A DNA stretch of 64,000 nucleotides from Mycobacteriales bacterium. GTDB taxonomy: Bacteria > Actinomycetota > Actinomycetes > JAFAQI01. The notes beneath the pieces are model-generated. The model had not been told where the DNA came from. It did no database searches and worked only from the letters and a program-made list of their open reading frames with translations. The position numbers and the translations under genes are program-made. Positions within the stretch are counted from its first letter, which is position 1. Each line of letters opens with the position of its first letter. The DNA lies in NCBI GenBank assembly GCA_035550055.1, contig DASZRO010000065.1:1-64000 (forward strand). Reading direction: 5' to 3'. Positions 45,878 through 54,229 of the stretch are shown piece after piece.

Positions 45878-46333
45878 TCAGTCGCGGGGGACCTCGCCGC
45901 GCCAGGCGCCGGTGGCAGCGCCGCGCTGCTCGATGTACTGCTTGAACCGCTTCAGGTCGGCCTTGGCATTCGCGTTGGTCAAGCCCAGCGCGTCGCCGAC
46001 CTTCTCGACCACGCCCTCCGGCTTCGTGTCGATCTGCAGGGCCACCCGGGTGTGGGCGTCGTCGAGCTTGTGGAAGGTGACGACGCCGGCATGCGCCGTG
46101 CCGTCGACCGAGCGCCAGGCGATGCGCTCGTCCGGGTGCTGTTCGGTGATCTCGGCGTCGAACTCGCGCTTCACCCCACCGATGGAGATCTTCCAGTGGG
46201 TGAGGGTGTCGGTCTTCTGCGCGACTTCCTCGACACCGTCCATGAACTCCGGATAGGACTCGAACTGCGTCCACTGGTTGTACGCGACGGTCACGGGCAC
46301 GTCGACGTCGATGGTCTGCGTCATATCGGTCAT
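45878..46333 (-). CDS. SRPBCC (polyketide cyclase/START-like) family protein
   Basis: 151 aa from the ATG at 46333; another ATG three codons later is possible. It is a typical coenzyme-Q-binding/START-like single domain: IDVDVPVTVAYNQWTQFESY, PEFMDGVEEV, HWKISIGGVKREFDAEI, TRVALQIDTKPEG. Such proteins bind hydrophobic ligands in a helix-grip cavity. The conserved 'YPEFMDGV' N-terminus matches the common actinobacterial cyclase/dehydrase group. Function here unknown. Confidence 0.88.
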   Translation of the reverse strand: MTDMTQTIDVDVPVTVAYNQWTQFESYPEFMDGVEEVAQKTDTLTHWKISIGGVKREFDAEITEQHPDERIAWRSVDGTAHAGVVTFHKLDDAHTRVALQIDTKPEGVVEKVGDALGLTNANAKADLKRFKQYIEQRGAATGAWRGEVPRD

Positions 46334-46393
46334 GAGTGATTTCTGCCCGCCCGCCGGCCGGCTATCCGGCGCCACGGCGGGTATCTGCAGCTC

Positions 46394-46783
46394 GTGCCGA
46401 CCGACAGCTTCCGGTTCCGCTTCACGACCCCGTTCCTCGCCGCTGGCGTCCCGTTCGGGGTCACCCCGTGGACGACGGGCGTGGACCTCGAGTACGGCGA
46501 GCTGACCGCGCGGTTCGGGTTGTGGCGGGTGCAGACACCGCTGTCGAACGTCACGGAGGCGGTGCCGACCGGGCCGTTCGGCTACCTCAAGACGATCGGG
46601 CCGGCGCATCTGTCGTTCGTCGACCGAGGTCTGACCTTCGCGACGAATCGCGATCGGGGGCTCTGCATCCGTTTCGCCGAGCCCGTCAGCGGCATCGACC
46701 CGCTCGGGCGGATCAGGCACCCGGCTCTCACCGTCACCGTCGCCGAGATCGACGGTCTGCAAGCCGCCCTCGCTGCTGCCTAG
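46394..46783 (+). CDS. Hypothetical protein
   Basis: 129 aa from a GTG at 46394. It is strand-rich without a signal peptide: DSFRFRFTTPFLAAGVPFGV, TARFGLWRVQTPLSNVTEAV and a C-terminal HPALTVTVAEIDGL. It looks like a compact actinobacterial conserved protein, but I do not recognise the family. It lies 28 nt upstream of an SDR gene that has its own -10-like element, so co-transcription is uncertain. Confidence 0.6.
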   Translation: MPTDSFRFRFTTPFLAAGVPFGVTPWTTGVDLEYGELTARFGLWRVQTPLSNVTEAVPTGPFGYLKTIGPAHLSFVDRGLTFATNRDRGLCIRFAEPVSGIDPLGRIRHPALTVTVAEIDGLQAALAAA

Positions 46784-46798
46784 GCCGACGCCCGCCCG

Positions 46799-46804
46799 TA
46801 GGGT
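46799..46804 (+). promoter_or_regulatory. Putative -10 element upstream of the SDR gene
   Basis: TAGGGT followed by seven nt and the GTG at 46812. No clear -35 was found. Confidence 0.3.
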
Positions 46805-46811
46805 CACGTGC

Positions 46812-47603
46812 GTGGAAACGCACGAGCTGGCGGACAAGGTCGCGATCGTCACCGGAGGCGCGGGAGGCATCGGTCGGGCGACAGCGATCGCGCTGGCGGC
46901 GGAGGGCGCGCAGGTCGTGATCGCCGACGTCGACGCCGAGGCCGGCAACGCGTTGGCGGACGATCTCGGTGAGGTGGCGGCCTTTCACCGGACCGATGTG
47001 AGCGACATCGACCAGGTGCAGGCCGCCGTCGACTTCGCGGTCGCTCGCTTCGGCGGGCTGCACATCATGTTCAACAACGCCGGGGTCGGGAGCGCGCTGA
47101 AGCGGCTCCTCGACGACGACTTCGAGGACTACGACCGGATCGTCGGCATCAACCTGTTCGGGGTGATCGCGGGGACCCAGCGGGCGGCGCGCCACATGAA
47201 AGACCACGGCGGCGGCGTGATCATCAACAACGCGTCCATCGCCGCGATCAACGCCGGCGCCGGGATGATCGCCTACCGCGCATCGAAGGCGGCGATTGTG
47301 CATGCGACGAAGTGCATGGCGATCGATCTCGCGCCGTACCGCATCCGGGTCAACTGTCTGACCCCCGCCCACATCCGCACCGGCATCACGACCTACGACA
47401 TGGGTCCGGTGCTCGAGTACATGCAGCCCTACCCGCGGGAGGCGCAGCCGGAGGACGTCGCCAACGCGGTCGTGTTCCTTGCCGGTGACCGGGCGGCGCA
47501 GATCACCGGCGTCGTCCTGCCGGTCGACGGCGGCACCACGGCCGGCAACTCGATGGCGCAGACCAGGCTGATCATGAGCCAGGCCACCAAGCCACGCGGC
47601 TAG
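46812..47603 (+). CDS. Short-chain dehydrogenase/reductase (catabolic locus)
   Basis: 263 aa classical SDR with TGGAGGIGRATAIAL (cofactor), NNAGVG, and the catalytic region NNASIAAINAGAGMIAYRAS followed by Lys. The C-terminal GVVLPVDGGTTAG is typical of NAD-dependent alcohol dehydrogenases. It ends one base before the convergent P450 gene of the catabolic locus and may oxidise a hydroxyl introduced by one of the oxygenases, but it is on the other strand and this link is inference. Confidence 0.9.
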   Translation: METHELADKVAIVTGGAGGIGRATAIALAAEGAQVVIADVDAEAGNALADDLGEVAAFHRTDVSDIDQVQAAVDFAVARFGGLHIMFNNAGVGSALKRLLDDDFEDYDRIVGINLFGVIAGTQRAARHMKDHGGGVIINNASIAAINAGAGMIAYRASKAAIVHATKCMAIDLAPYRIRVNCLTPAHIRTGITTYDMGPVLEYMQPYPREAQPEDVANAVVFLAGDRAAQITGVVLPVDGGTTAGNSMAQTRLIMSQATKPRG

Positions 47604-47604
47604 G

Positions 47605-48888
47605 TCAGCGCGGGGCGAAGTCCAGGTACAGCGTCTGCAGGCCGCGAAGGAAGAACGTCGGCAGGTAGTCGTAGGTACGCGCGTCCGGTGCTCCGTGGCG
47701 GTCGCCGCTGATCGCGATGTTGCCGGTGCGCTCGAGGAAACGCTCGACCGTCACGCGCCCTTCGGTGCGGGCCAGCGGCGCGCCGGCGCACGTGTGGATG
47801 CCGTGCCCGAACGCGATGTGCTGGCGCGCGTTGGAGCGGTGGATGTCGAACTCGTGCGGGTTGTCGAAGGTCCGCGGATCCCGGTTGCACGCGCCCGGGA
47901 GCAGCATGACCGTGCTGCCGGCGGGCAGCTCCACCCCGCCGAGCGTGGTGCGGACCCGGGTCATCCGGAACTGGCTGCGCAGCGGGCTCTCGAGCCGCAG
48001 GGTCTCCTCGATGAAGTTGGGGATCAGCGCGGGGTCGTCGCGTACCAGCTTCTGCAGGTCCTGGCGCTCGCCGAGCATTCGCAGCGCGAAGCCGATCATC
48101 CGCACGGTCGTCTCCTGACCGCCGACGAAAAGGTTCGCGGCGATCAGCGCCGCATCTTTGACGTCCGGCGTCGAGCCGTCGGGGAAGGTCGCGGTCGCCA
48201 GGCCGGTCAGCACGTCGCCGCGCGGCTCGCCGCGGCGGTCCTCGATGTACTCGGCGAACCGGTCGTAGAGGAACTCCAGCGGCTTGTGCTGCAGCCCGTC
48301 CGAGACGGTCGACAGGTGCTCGCGAAACGACTCGTGGTCCTCCTCCGGCACCCCTTCGAGGTCGGCGATGACGGTGAGGGTGAACGGCTCGGCGAACGAG
48401 GAGATCAGCTCACAGCTGCCGCCGTCGACGAACACATCGAGCAGCGCGTCGGCGTAACGCCACATGAACTCTTCGTTCGCGCGCAGCCGCCCGGGCGTGA
48501 TCAGCCGCATCAGCAGGTGCCGTTGCGCGGTGTGGTACGGCGGATCGAACGACGGGATCTGGTCGCTGAAGGGCAGCTCGTCGCGGCAGGCCACGATCAC
48601 GTCGGTGATGTCGTCGCCCTCGACCGCTCGGGAGAACTTCACGAACGGTCCGCTCACGGTGTTGCACGAGGAGTAGGTGCCGGACGCGGCCTCGTGCTCC
48701 GGGAACGTCGCCGGGTCGCGGTAGATCTCCTTGGCCTCGGCGTGTCCGGTGATCATGTACGCGCCGAAGTGCGGCTCCTGCCACACCGGTCCCTGTTCGC
48801 GCACCCAGTCGAAGTACGGGTAGGGGTCGGCTTGCACTGCCGCGTCCTTGAAGAAGTTGACGTGCGAGAAGTCGGTGGTGGTCGTCAC
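47605..48888 (-). CDS. Cytochrome P450 (minus-strand operon)
   Basis: 427 aa from the GTG at 48888, which overlaps the stop of the upstream flavoprotein gene by four nt. P450 signatures are the I-helix FVGGQETTVRM, E-x-x-R in EETLRLESPL and the haem loop IAFGHGIHTCAGAPLAR with Cys367. It is a soluble bacterial P450 needing ferredoxin and reductase partners that are not encoded here. Coupling to a KstD-like dehydrogenase suggests it hydroxylates a steroid-like or other cyclic substrate. Confidence 0.92.
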   Translation of the reverse strand: MTTTTDFSHVNFFKDAAVQADPYPYFDWVREQGPVWQEPHFGAYMITGHAEAKEIYRDPATFPEHEAASGTYSSCNTVSGPFVKFSRAVEGDDITDVIVACRDELPFSDQIPSFDPPYHTAQRHLLMRLITPGRLRANEEFMWRYADALLDVFVDGGSCELISSFAEPFTLTVIADLEGVPEEDHESFREHLSTVSDGLQHKPLEFLYDRFAEYIEDRRGEPRGDVLTGLATATFPDGSTPDVKDAALIAANLFVGGQETTVRMIGFALRMLGERQDLQKLVRDDPALIPNFIEETLRLESPLRSQFRMTRVRTTLGGVELPAGSTVMLLPGACNRDPRTFDNPHEFDIHRSNARQHIAFGHGIHTCAGAPLARTEGRVTVERFLERTGNIAISGDRHGAPDARTYDYLPTFFLRGLQTLYLDFAPR

Positions 48889-50564
48889 TTCGTTGCCTCT
48901 TCCCGCGACGTGGCGTGCTTCGCCGCGACGTATCCGAAAACCATGCTGTTGGCGATGCTGCCGCCGGGGCCGAGATAGTGCCGTCCCATCACCGTGGCCG
49001 TCGCGTTGCCCGTCGCGTAGAGACCGGGGATCGGCTTGTCGTCGCTGCCGATGACCCGAGCGTGCTCGTCGGTGAGCATGCCGCCACAAGTCCCGACGTC
49101 TCCAGGCACGACGTCACAGGCATAGAACGGCGCCTCGTCGATCGGCTCGACGCACGGGTTTTTCACCTTGCGGTGCGGATCGCCGAGCGCCTTGTTGTAC
49201 GCCGACTCGCCGCGGCCGAACTCAGGGTCCTTGCCGTCCGCGGCGTACTTGTTGAACGACTCGACGGTCTCGATCAGCCCGTCCGGATCGATGCCGCACA
49301 TCTCGGCGAGCTCGCGCAACGTCGCCGCCCGCTTGATCTTGCCGCTGGCGAGGACGTCCTTGGGGAAGCGGCCGGGGGAGGACCGCACGTGCGCGTAACG
49401 CTTGCGGTAGCGGTCGTCGAAGATCAGCCAGCACGGCACCGCCTTGCTGGTCTTGTCCCTCTCGTACATCGCCTTGCCGACCTCCATGTAGGAGTTCGAC
49501 TCGTTGACGAACCGCTTGCCGGCCGCGTCGACGTAGATGGTGCGCGGCCGCTGGCGGGCCTGGTCGAGGGTGTTCTGGCCGAACTTGCCCGATCGCGGCG
49601 ACGGCAGCCACCACGCCTCGTCCATGAGGTCGGTCTTTGCGCCGAGCTTCATTGCGGTGCGGATCGCCTCGCCCGTGTCGCCCGGGTTGGCCATCGACCA
49701 GCGGGCCGTGTTGGGTTGGTCCCCGCTGAACTCGCTGCGCATCTCGCGGCTCTGTGCGAAGCCCCCCGTCGAGAGCAACACGCCGTCGCGGGCGCGGACG
49801 TTGACCGGAGTGCCGTTGCGAAGCACTCGCACGCCGACCACCCGCTCGTTTTCGACGAGAAGGTCGTCGAGGGGTGCGTCCGTCCACACTTCGACGCCGC
49901 TGGCGAGCGCGATCTTGAGCGCCTGCCCGATGAAGGAGGCGCCGTTGGTGAGGAGATCCTGGCGGCGCACCTTCGCCCACGTCGTGCGCATGGCGACCCG
50001 GGCGGAGGTGGCGAACGCCTTGACGCTGCGGTTGTAGTGCGACAGGTAGCGGGCCTCGTTGGTCATCACCGCCATGCCGAGGTGCTTGGCCATCCCGATC
50101 TGCACCTTGCCCGACCAGGCCCCGAGCTGATGGCCGTCCCACGGCACGGGCTCGACGCCGCGACCCATGTCACTGCCGCCCTTGGCGTCGGAGTAGTAGT
50201 CGCTGTAGCCCGGGCAGTAGACGAACTTCACGCCTTTGGCTTCCAGGAAGTCGATCATCTCCGGGCCTGCCGTGCAGAACGCGTGGCGTCGCTCGTGCGA
50301 CGAGGCCGGACCCACGTCGCCGACGACCGCGTCGAAGTAGGCCATGCCGTCCTCGTAGGAGTCCGGCACCCCGGCCCGCTTCATCACCGAGTTGTTGGGC
50401 ACCCAGGCCATGCCCCCGGACATCGCGGTCGAGCCGCCGACGAGCGACTGCTTCTCCACGACGAGTACGTCGGCGCCACGGTCGGCCGCGGCCAATGCGG
50501 CGACCATGCCGCCGCCGCCGGAACCGACCGCGACGAAGTCGACGGTCACATCCCACTCGGACAT
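48885..50564 (-). CDS. FAD-dependent 3-ketosteroid-1-dehydrogenase-like flavoprotein
   Basis: 559 aa, the normal size for KstD-type FAD_binding_2 proteins. The FAD motif is DFVAVGSGGGGMVAALAAAD; VVEKQSLVGGSTAMSGGMAW is characteristic. The C-terminal GLYATGNATATVMGRHYLGP matches the KstD active-site region that carries the conserved Tyr before GPG. A 3-ketosteroid or related cyclic ketone is the natural guess for its substrate, but the family also contains fumarate-reductase-like enzymes. It is divergent from the eight-gene plus operon and coupled (GTGA) to the P450 gene. Confidence 0.87.
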   Translation of the reverse strand: MSEWDVTVDFVAVGSGGGGMVAALAAADRGADVLVVEKQSLVGGSTAMSGGMAWVPNNSVMKRAGVPDSYEDGMAYFDAVVGDVGPASSHERRHAFCTAGPEMIDFLEAKGVKFVYCPGYSDYYSDAKGGSDMGRGVEPVPWDGHQLGAWSGKVQIGMAKHLGMAVMTNEARYLSHYNRSVKAFATSARVAMRTTWAKVRRQDLLTNGASFIGQALKIALASGVEVWTDAPLDDLLVENERVVGVRVLRNGTPVNVRARDGVLLSTGGFAQSREMRSEFSGDQPNTARWSMANPGDTGEAIRTAMKLGAKTDLMDEAWWLPSPRSGKFGQNTLDQARQRPRTIYVDAAGKRFVNESNSYMEVGKAMYERDKTSKAVPCWLIFDDRYRKRYAHVRSSPGRFPKDVLASGKIKRAATLRELAEMCGIDPDGLIETVESFNKYAADGKDPEFGRGESAYNKALGDPHRKVKNPCVEPIDEAPFYACDVVPGDVGTCGGMLTDEHARVIGSDDKPIPGLYATGNATATVMGRHYLGPGGSIANSMVFGYVAAKHATSREEATK

Positions 50565-50576
50565 TCGGGCTCCCGG

Positions 50577-50640
50577 TTGCTACGACTCCGAAGCGAATCT
50601 AACCAGAGTTCATTGACCATTGCTACGAAGCCGAAGTAAT
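50577..50640. repeat. Pair of ~21-bp direct repeats in the divergent control region
   Basis: Copies at 50577-50598 and 50620-50640 share TTGCTACGA, then CCGAAG and a final AAT, starting 43 bp apart (about four helical turns). Between them is AAC-CAGA-GTT (50601-50610), a short inverted repeat. This is the only intergenic space between the two catabolic operons, so the repeats are likely binding sites for the MarR, TetR or another regulator. Confidence 0.65.
50613..50640 (+). promoter_or_regulatory. Candidate promoter of the plus-strand catabolic operon
   Basis: TTGACC (50613-50618), a 16-nt spacer and AGTAAT (50635-50640). The second direct-repeat copy covers the spacer and -10. An SD-like GAGGGAG (50659-50665 region) precedes the ATG at 50670. 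Confidence 0.5.
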
Positions 50641-50669
50641 GTCCGCTCACCGGGAACGAGGGAGTAACG

Positions 50670-51842
50670 ATGGCCGCAGGCTCGCCAGCTCTGACATATC
50701 CGCGGGAGGGACTCGGCGCCCCGAAGGACCGCCACCCCGGCCCCGTGCAGGACTTCGGGCTGCCGGCCGGCACCGAGGTGTTCTCGGCCGACAACCACAT
50801 CTCGCTGTCCGAAGACATCTTCTTCGAGCGAGCGCCGGAGGGCATGAAGGACCGGGTCCCTCGCGTCATGAACGTCGACGGGGGCTGGGTCGTCGGCCTC
50901 GACGGCAAGTCGGTCCTGGTCAAGGAGTTCATCGACGTCCTTCAGCAGTACGACCCGGTGCCCGGCTCGCATGCGGGCGACATCGACGCTCGTCTGGCGG
51001 CGCTGGAGTCCGAGGGCGTGCACAGCGAGCTGGCCTTCCCGAACTCGATCCTCGCGTTGTTCGGCTGGCCCGACCGGGAGGTCCGCGAGACCTGCTTCCG
51101 GATCTACAACGAGTACATCGCGGAGGTGCAGGAGCGTTCCGGCAACCGGATCTACGGCGTCGGGCTCATCAACTGGTGGGACGCGGACGGTGCGCGTCGC
51201 ACGCTGACCGAGCTGAAGGCGCTCGGCCTCAAGACCTTCCTGATGCCGCTCGTCCCGGGAAAGGACGAGGACAAGAAGCCGATCGACTACTGCGCCGCTT
51301 CGATGGACGGCGTATGGGAGGCGATCGAGGAGTCCGGCATCCCGGTGTCGCATCACATCGGCGAGAACCCGCCGCAGACACCGATCGAGATCAACGCGCT
51401 GCAGGTCGGGATGTTCCAGTCGGTCGCGCCGTTCCGCGACACCTTCGGCAAGTACGTCCTCGGGGGCATTCTCGACCGCCACCCCGGCCTCAAGATCGGC
51501 TACTTCGAAGGCGGCATCAACTGGGTGCCGTCGGCCATCCAGGACGCCCAGCACATCTGCGCGTCGTTTCGGCACATGCAGGACACCGAGATCAAGCTGG
51601 ATCCGCAGGAGTACTGGGACAAGCACTTCTACGCGTCGTTCATGCTCGACCCGCTCGGCCTGTCGATGGTCGACCGCATCGGTGCCGACAAGGTGATGTG
51701 GTCGACGGACTTCCCCCACAACGAGAGCACGTACGGCTACAGCAACGAGTCGCTCGGCTCGGTGATCGACGCCGTCGGCGTCGACCGCGCGATCGACATC
51801 GTCAGCACGAACGCCCGGCGCTACCTGGGCATCTCGGCGTGA
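50670..51842 (+). CDS. Amidohydrolase family 2 protein (first gene of catabolic operon)
   Basis: 390 aa TIM-barrel Amidohydrolase_2 protein. The N-terminal metal motif is VFSADNHISLSEDIFFERAP (D-x-H). Further motifs are IPVSHHIGENPP, LKIGYFEGGINWVPSAIQDA and DKVMWSTDFPHNESTYG, which carries the conserved Asp. Homologues include decarboxylases and ring hydrolases; the substrate is unknown. It resembles the 36.3-kb paralogue in the D-x-H start and the closing D(F/Y)PH motif. It starts the plus operon, 19 nt before the first M24 gene. Confidence 0.85.
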   Translation: MAAGSPALTYPREGLGAPKDRHPGPVQDFGLPAGTEVFSADNHISLSEDIFFERAPEGMKDRVPRVMNVDGGWVVGLDGKSVLVKEFIDVLQQYDPVPGSHAGDIDARLAALESEGVHSELAFPNSILALFGWPDREVRETCFRIYNEYIAEVQERSGNRIYGVGLINWWDADGARRTLTELKALGLKTFLMPLVPGKDEDKKPIDYCAASMDGVWEAIEESGIPVSHHIGENPPQTPIEINALQVGMFQSVAPFRDTFGKYVLGGILDRHPGLKIGYFEGGINWVPSAIQDAQHICASFRHMQDTEIKLDPQEYWDKHFYASFMLDPLGLSMVDRIGADKVMWSTDFPHNESTYGYSNESLGSVIDAVGVDRAIDIVSTNARRYLGISA

Positions 51843-51861
51843 CGCGGGCGGACCTCGACAG

Positions 51862-53088
51862 ATGACCGCCGGTCTCATGGCGGCGGCTCCGACTCGGTTC
51901 TCGGGCCCGCCCGATTTGGCGCGGATGCGCAAGGACCGCATCGAGCGGGTTCGTGCCGCGATGCAGGAGCAAGGCGTCGACGCCGTGGTGCTGTCGGGCA
52001 ACACGAACGTCGTCTACGCGACCGGAGCGATCTGGCCCTTCGCCGACGAGAGCCGGACGACGTTCGAACGGCCGGTCGCGGTTGTGGTGGCCGACGACGA
52101 TGTGCCGCACCTGTTCACGCCTCTTCGCAGCGACGACCGGTTGCGCTCGGGGCTGCCCGCGGACCACGTCCACGGCCCTGCGCTGCTCGACTTCGACGAG
52201 GGAGTGGATCTGTTCCTGCCGAAGCTCGCCGACCTGGTGCCGGCCGGCGCCGTGGTCGCCTTCGACGAGTGGACCCACCCGCTGCGGCGTACCGAGATGT
52301 TCCTGGGCCCTGCCGGCTCGCCCGTGGACGGCGGCCGGATCATCAGCCGCGCCAAGCTGCGCAAGACCCCCGACGAGCTCGCCTGCATGCGCGAGGCGCT
52401 GCGGATCATGGAGGTCGGCATCGCGCAGGTGCAGGAGCGCCTGGCGCCCGGGGTGCGCCAGGTGGACCTGACGGCAACGTTCCTGCAGACGATCTTCGAG
52501 GCCGGCGCCGACGCGAACATCCTCGACCCGATCTGGCAGGTGATGCCCAACAGCGTCGCCGAGGGCCCCTGGACGACCACGGGCGACCTCGCCCTGCCGC
52601 TGCTGTCGACCACGCGGGAGCTCGTCGAGGGTGACGTCCTGTGGGTCGACCTCGGCATGAGCTACGAGGGTGTCCACACCGACTTCGGCCGGACCTGGAT
52701 CGTCGGACGAGAGCCCAACGACGTCCAGCGCGCCCAGTTCGAGCGGTGGCGCGCGATCCTCGACGCCACGCTGGCCGTCACCCGCGCCGGCGCGCGCAAC
52801 AGCGACCTCACCGCCGCAGCCACGGCCGCGAACGGCGGCAGCAAACCGTGGCTGCCGCACTTCTACCTCGGTCACGGCCTGGGCATCGACAGCGCCGAGA
52901 TGCCGTTCGTCGGCAGCGACATCGGCGAAGACTTCGACGCGTCGTACGTCCTCGAAGCCGGAATGGTGCTCGTGCTCGAGCCCGTGGTGTGGGAGGACGG
53001 CCAGTGCGGCTATCGCTCGGAAGAGGTCGTCCTGATCACCGAGGACGGCTGGGAGCCGCTCACCGACTATCCGTACGACCCGTTCTGA
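51862..53088 (+). CDS. M24-family metallohydrolase with intact metal site
   Basis: 408 aa. A creatinase-like N-terminal domain (about 20-170: VDAVVLSGNTNVVYATGAI) precedes the 'pita-bread' domain. All five metal ligands are readable: Asp263 and Asp274 in VDLGMSYEGVHTDFGRTW, His338 in YLGHGLGID, Glu373 in LVLEPVVW and Glu387 in GYRSEEVVLIT. M24 proteins include Xaa-Pro peptidases, creatinase and the DMSP lyase DddP; its ending ITEDGWEPLTDYPYDP recalls the DddP ending from memory. In this operon a non-peptide substrate is more likely than a dipeptide. A degenerate M24 partner begins seven nt downstream. Confidence 0.85.
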   Translation: MTAGLMAAAPTRFSGPPDLARMRKDRIERVRAAMQEQGVDAVVLSGNTNVVYATGAIWPFADESRTTFERPVAVVVADDDVPHLFTPLRSDDRLRSGLPADHVHGPALLDFDEGVDLFLPKLADLVPAGAVVAFDEWTHPLRRTEMFLGPAGSPVDGGRIISRAKLRKTPDELACMREALRIMEVGIAQVQERLAPGVRQVDLTATFLQTIFEAGADANILDPIWQVMPNSVAEGPWTTTGDLALPLLSTTRELVEGDVLWVDLGMSYEGVHTDFGRTWIVGREPNDVQRAQFERWRAILDATLAVTRAGARNSDLTAAATAANGGSKPWLPHFYLGHGLGIDSAEMPFVGSDIGEDFDASYVLEAGMVLVLEPVVWEDGQCGYRSEEVVLITEDGWEPLTDYPYDPF

Positions 53089-53095
53089 GGACCGC

Positions 53096-54226
53096 GTGAC
53101 CGACACCGAGACACGACCTGACGCCGCCGGACTGCGCAACGCGCGGCGACAACGCGTCCTGGAGGCGATGGACGCCGCCGGGATCGACATCCTGATCTCC
53201 GGCCGGGAGCCCAACGCCCGCTACATCGCCGGCGTGCCGCGGCTGTGGATCAACGGGTCGAGGCCGTTCGGCCCCGGCTGCGTCATCGAGCGTGCGACCG
53301 GTTCCATCCACATCGTCAGCACGTGGGACGAGGGGGTGCCGGCGGACATCCCGCACGAGAACCTGCATGGCATCACGTTCAACGGCGCGAACACGCTGGC
53401 CTGGCTGACGAAGGTCGAGGGTGCCGCCACGGCGAAGACCGTCGCGACGGACGGGCTGATGCCCTCGACGCTCGGCCTGGTTCGAAAGGCCTTTCCCGCG
53501 GCTGAGCTCGTCGACGGCGAGCAGCTGATGCGCACGGTGCGCGCCGTGAAGCTGCCCGACGAGATCGATGCGATCCGGCATGCGGTCCGCATCGCGGAAA
53601 GCGCGCTGCTCGCGGCAGAGGGTGCCTTGCGGGCAGGCGTGACCGAGCGACAGCTGACCGGGGTGTTCATGAGCCACATGGCCGAGGCGGGCGTGACGAC
53701 CCCGAGCACGCAGGACGTCGCCTGGATCACCTCGCGTACGAGGCCGTGGGCGCGCACCAGCCGGGACGCCGCGGTCGGCGCCGACGACCTGGTCGCTCTC
53801 GACGGCGGTGTGCTCGCGGACGGGTACGTCGGAGAGGTCGGTTGGACGGCCGCGATCGACGGGGTCGCCAAGGTGGGCGGGCCGCTGCTCGCCAAGTGGG
53901 ACGAGCTGTGGGAAGGCCTGCTGGCCGCATGCCGGCCGGGCAACCCGGCGTCGGCGCTGCTCGACGCGTACGCCGCAGCCGGGCTGCCCGCGCCGCCGAT
54001 GCCGATCGGGCGCGGGCTGGGCAACGGCAACGACATGCCGCTGGTGCTCGCCGAGCTGCCCGCCACCGCCAAGGACTTGCGGCTGGAAGCCGGGATGGTG
54101 CTGGCGGTGACCGCCTACGTCTGGGCCGACGGCGTCGGTGCGCTCTATGGCAAGGCGCCGGTCGCGCTGACCGATGCCGGGCCAGAGCTGCTGTCGGTGA
54201 AACCTCTCCGCGAGCTGAGGAGCTGA
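53096..54226 (+). CDS. M24-family protein with degenerate metal site (probable pseudo-metalloenzyme or creatinase-like)
   Basis: 376 aa with the same two-domain layout as the preceding gene (N-terminal IDILISGREPNARYIAGVPR; pita-bread domain from about 170). Only the first ligand is kept (Asp236 in ALDGGVLADGY). The second is Glu247, the His is Arg306 (IGRGLGNGND), the first Glu is Thr339 (LAVTAYVW) and the last reads ALYGKAPV. It should not bind the usual two metals. It may be a metal-independent enzyme, as creatinase is, or a regulatory or structural partner of the intact M24 protein encoded just upstream. Confidence 0.8.
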   Translation: MTDTETRPDAAGLRNARRQRVLEAMDAAGIDILISGREPNARYIAGVPRLWINGSRPFGPGCVIERATGSIHIVSTWDEGVPADIPHENLHGITFNGANTLAWLTKVEGAATAKTVATDGLMPSTLGLVRKAFPAAELVDGEQLMRTVRAVKLPDEIDAIRHAVRIAESALLAAEGALRAGVTERQLTGVFMSHMAEAGVTTPSTQDVAWITSRTRPWARTSRDAAVGADDLVALDGGVLADGYVGEVGWTAAIDGVAKVGGPLLAKWDELWEGLLAACRPGNPASALLDAYAAAGLPAPPMPIGRGLGNGNDMPLVLAELPATAKDLRLEAGMVLAVTAYVWADGVGALYGKAPVALTDAGPELLSVKPLRELRS

Positions 54227-54229
54227 CCG

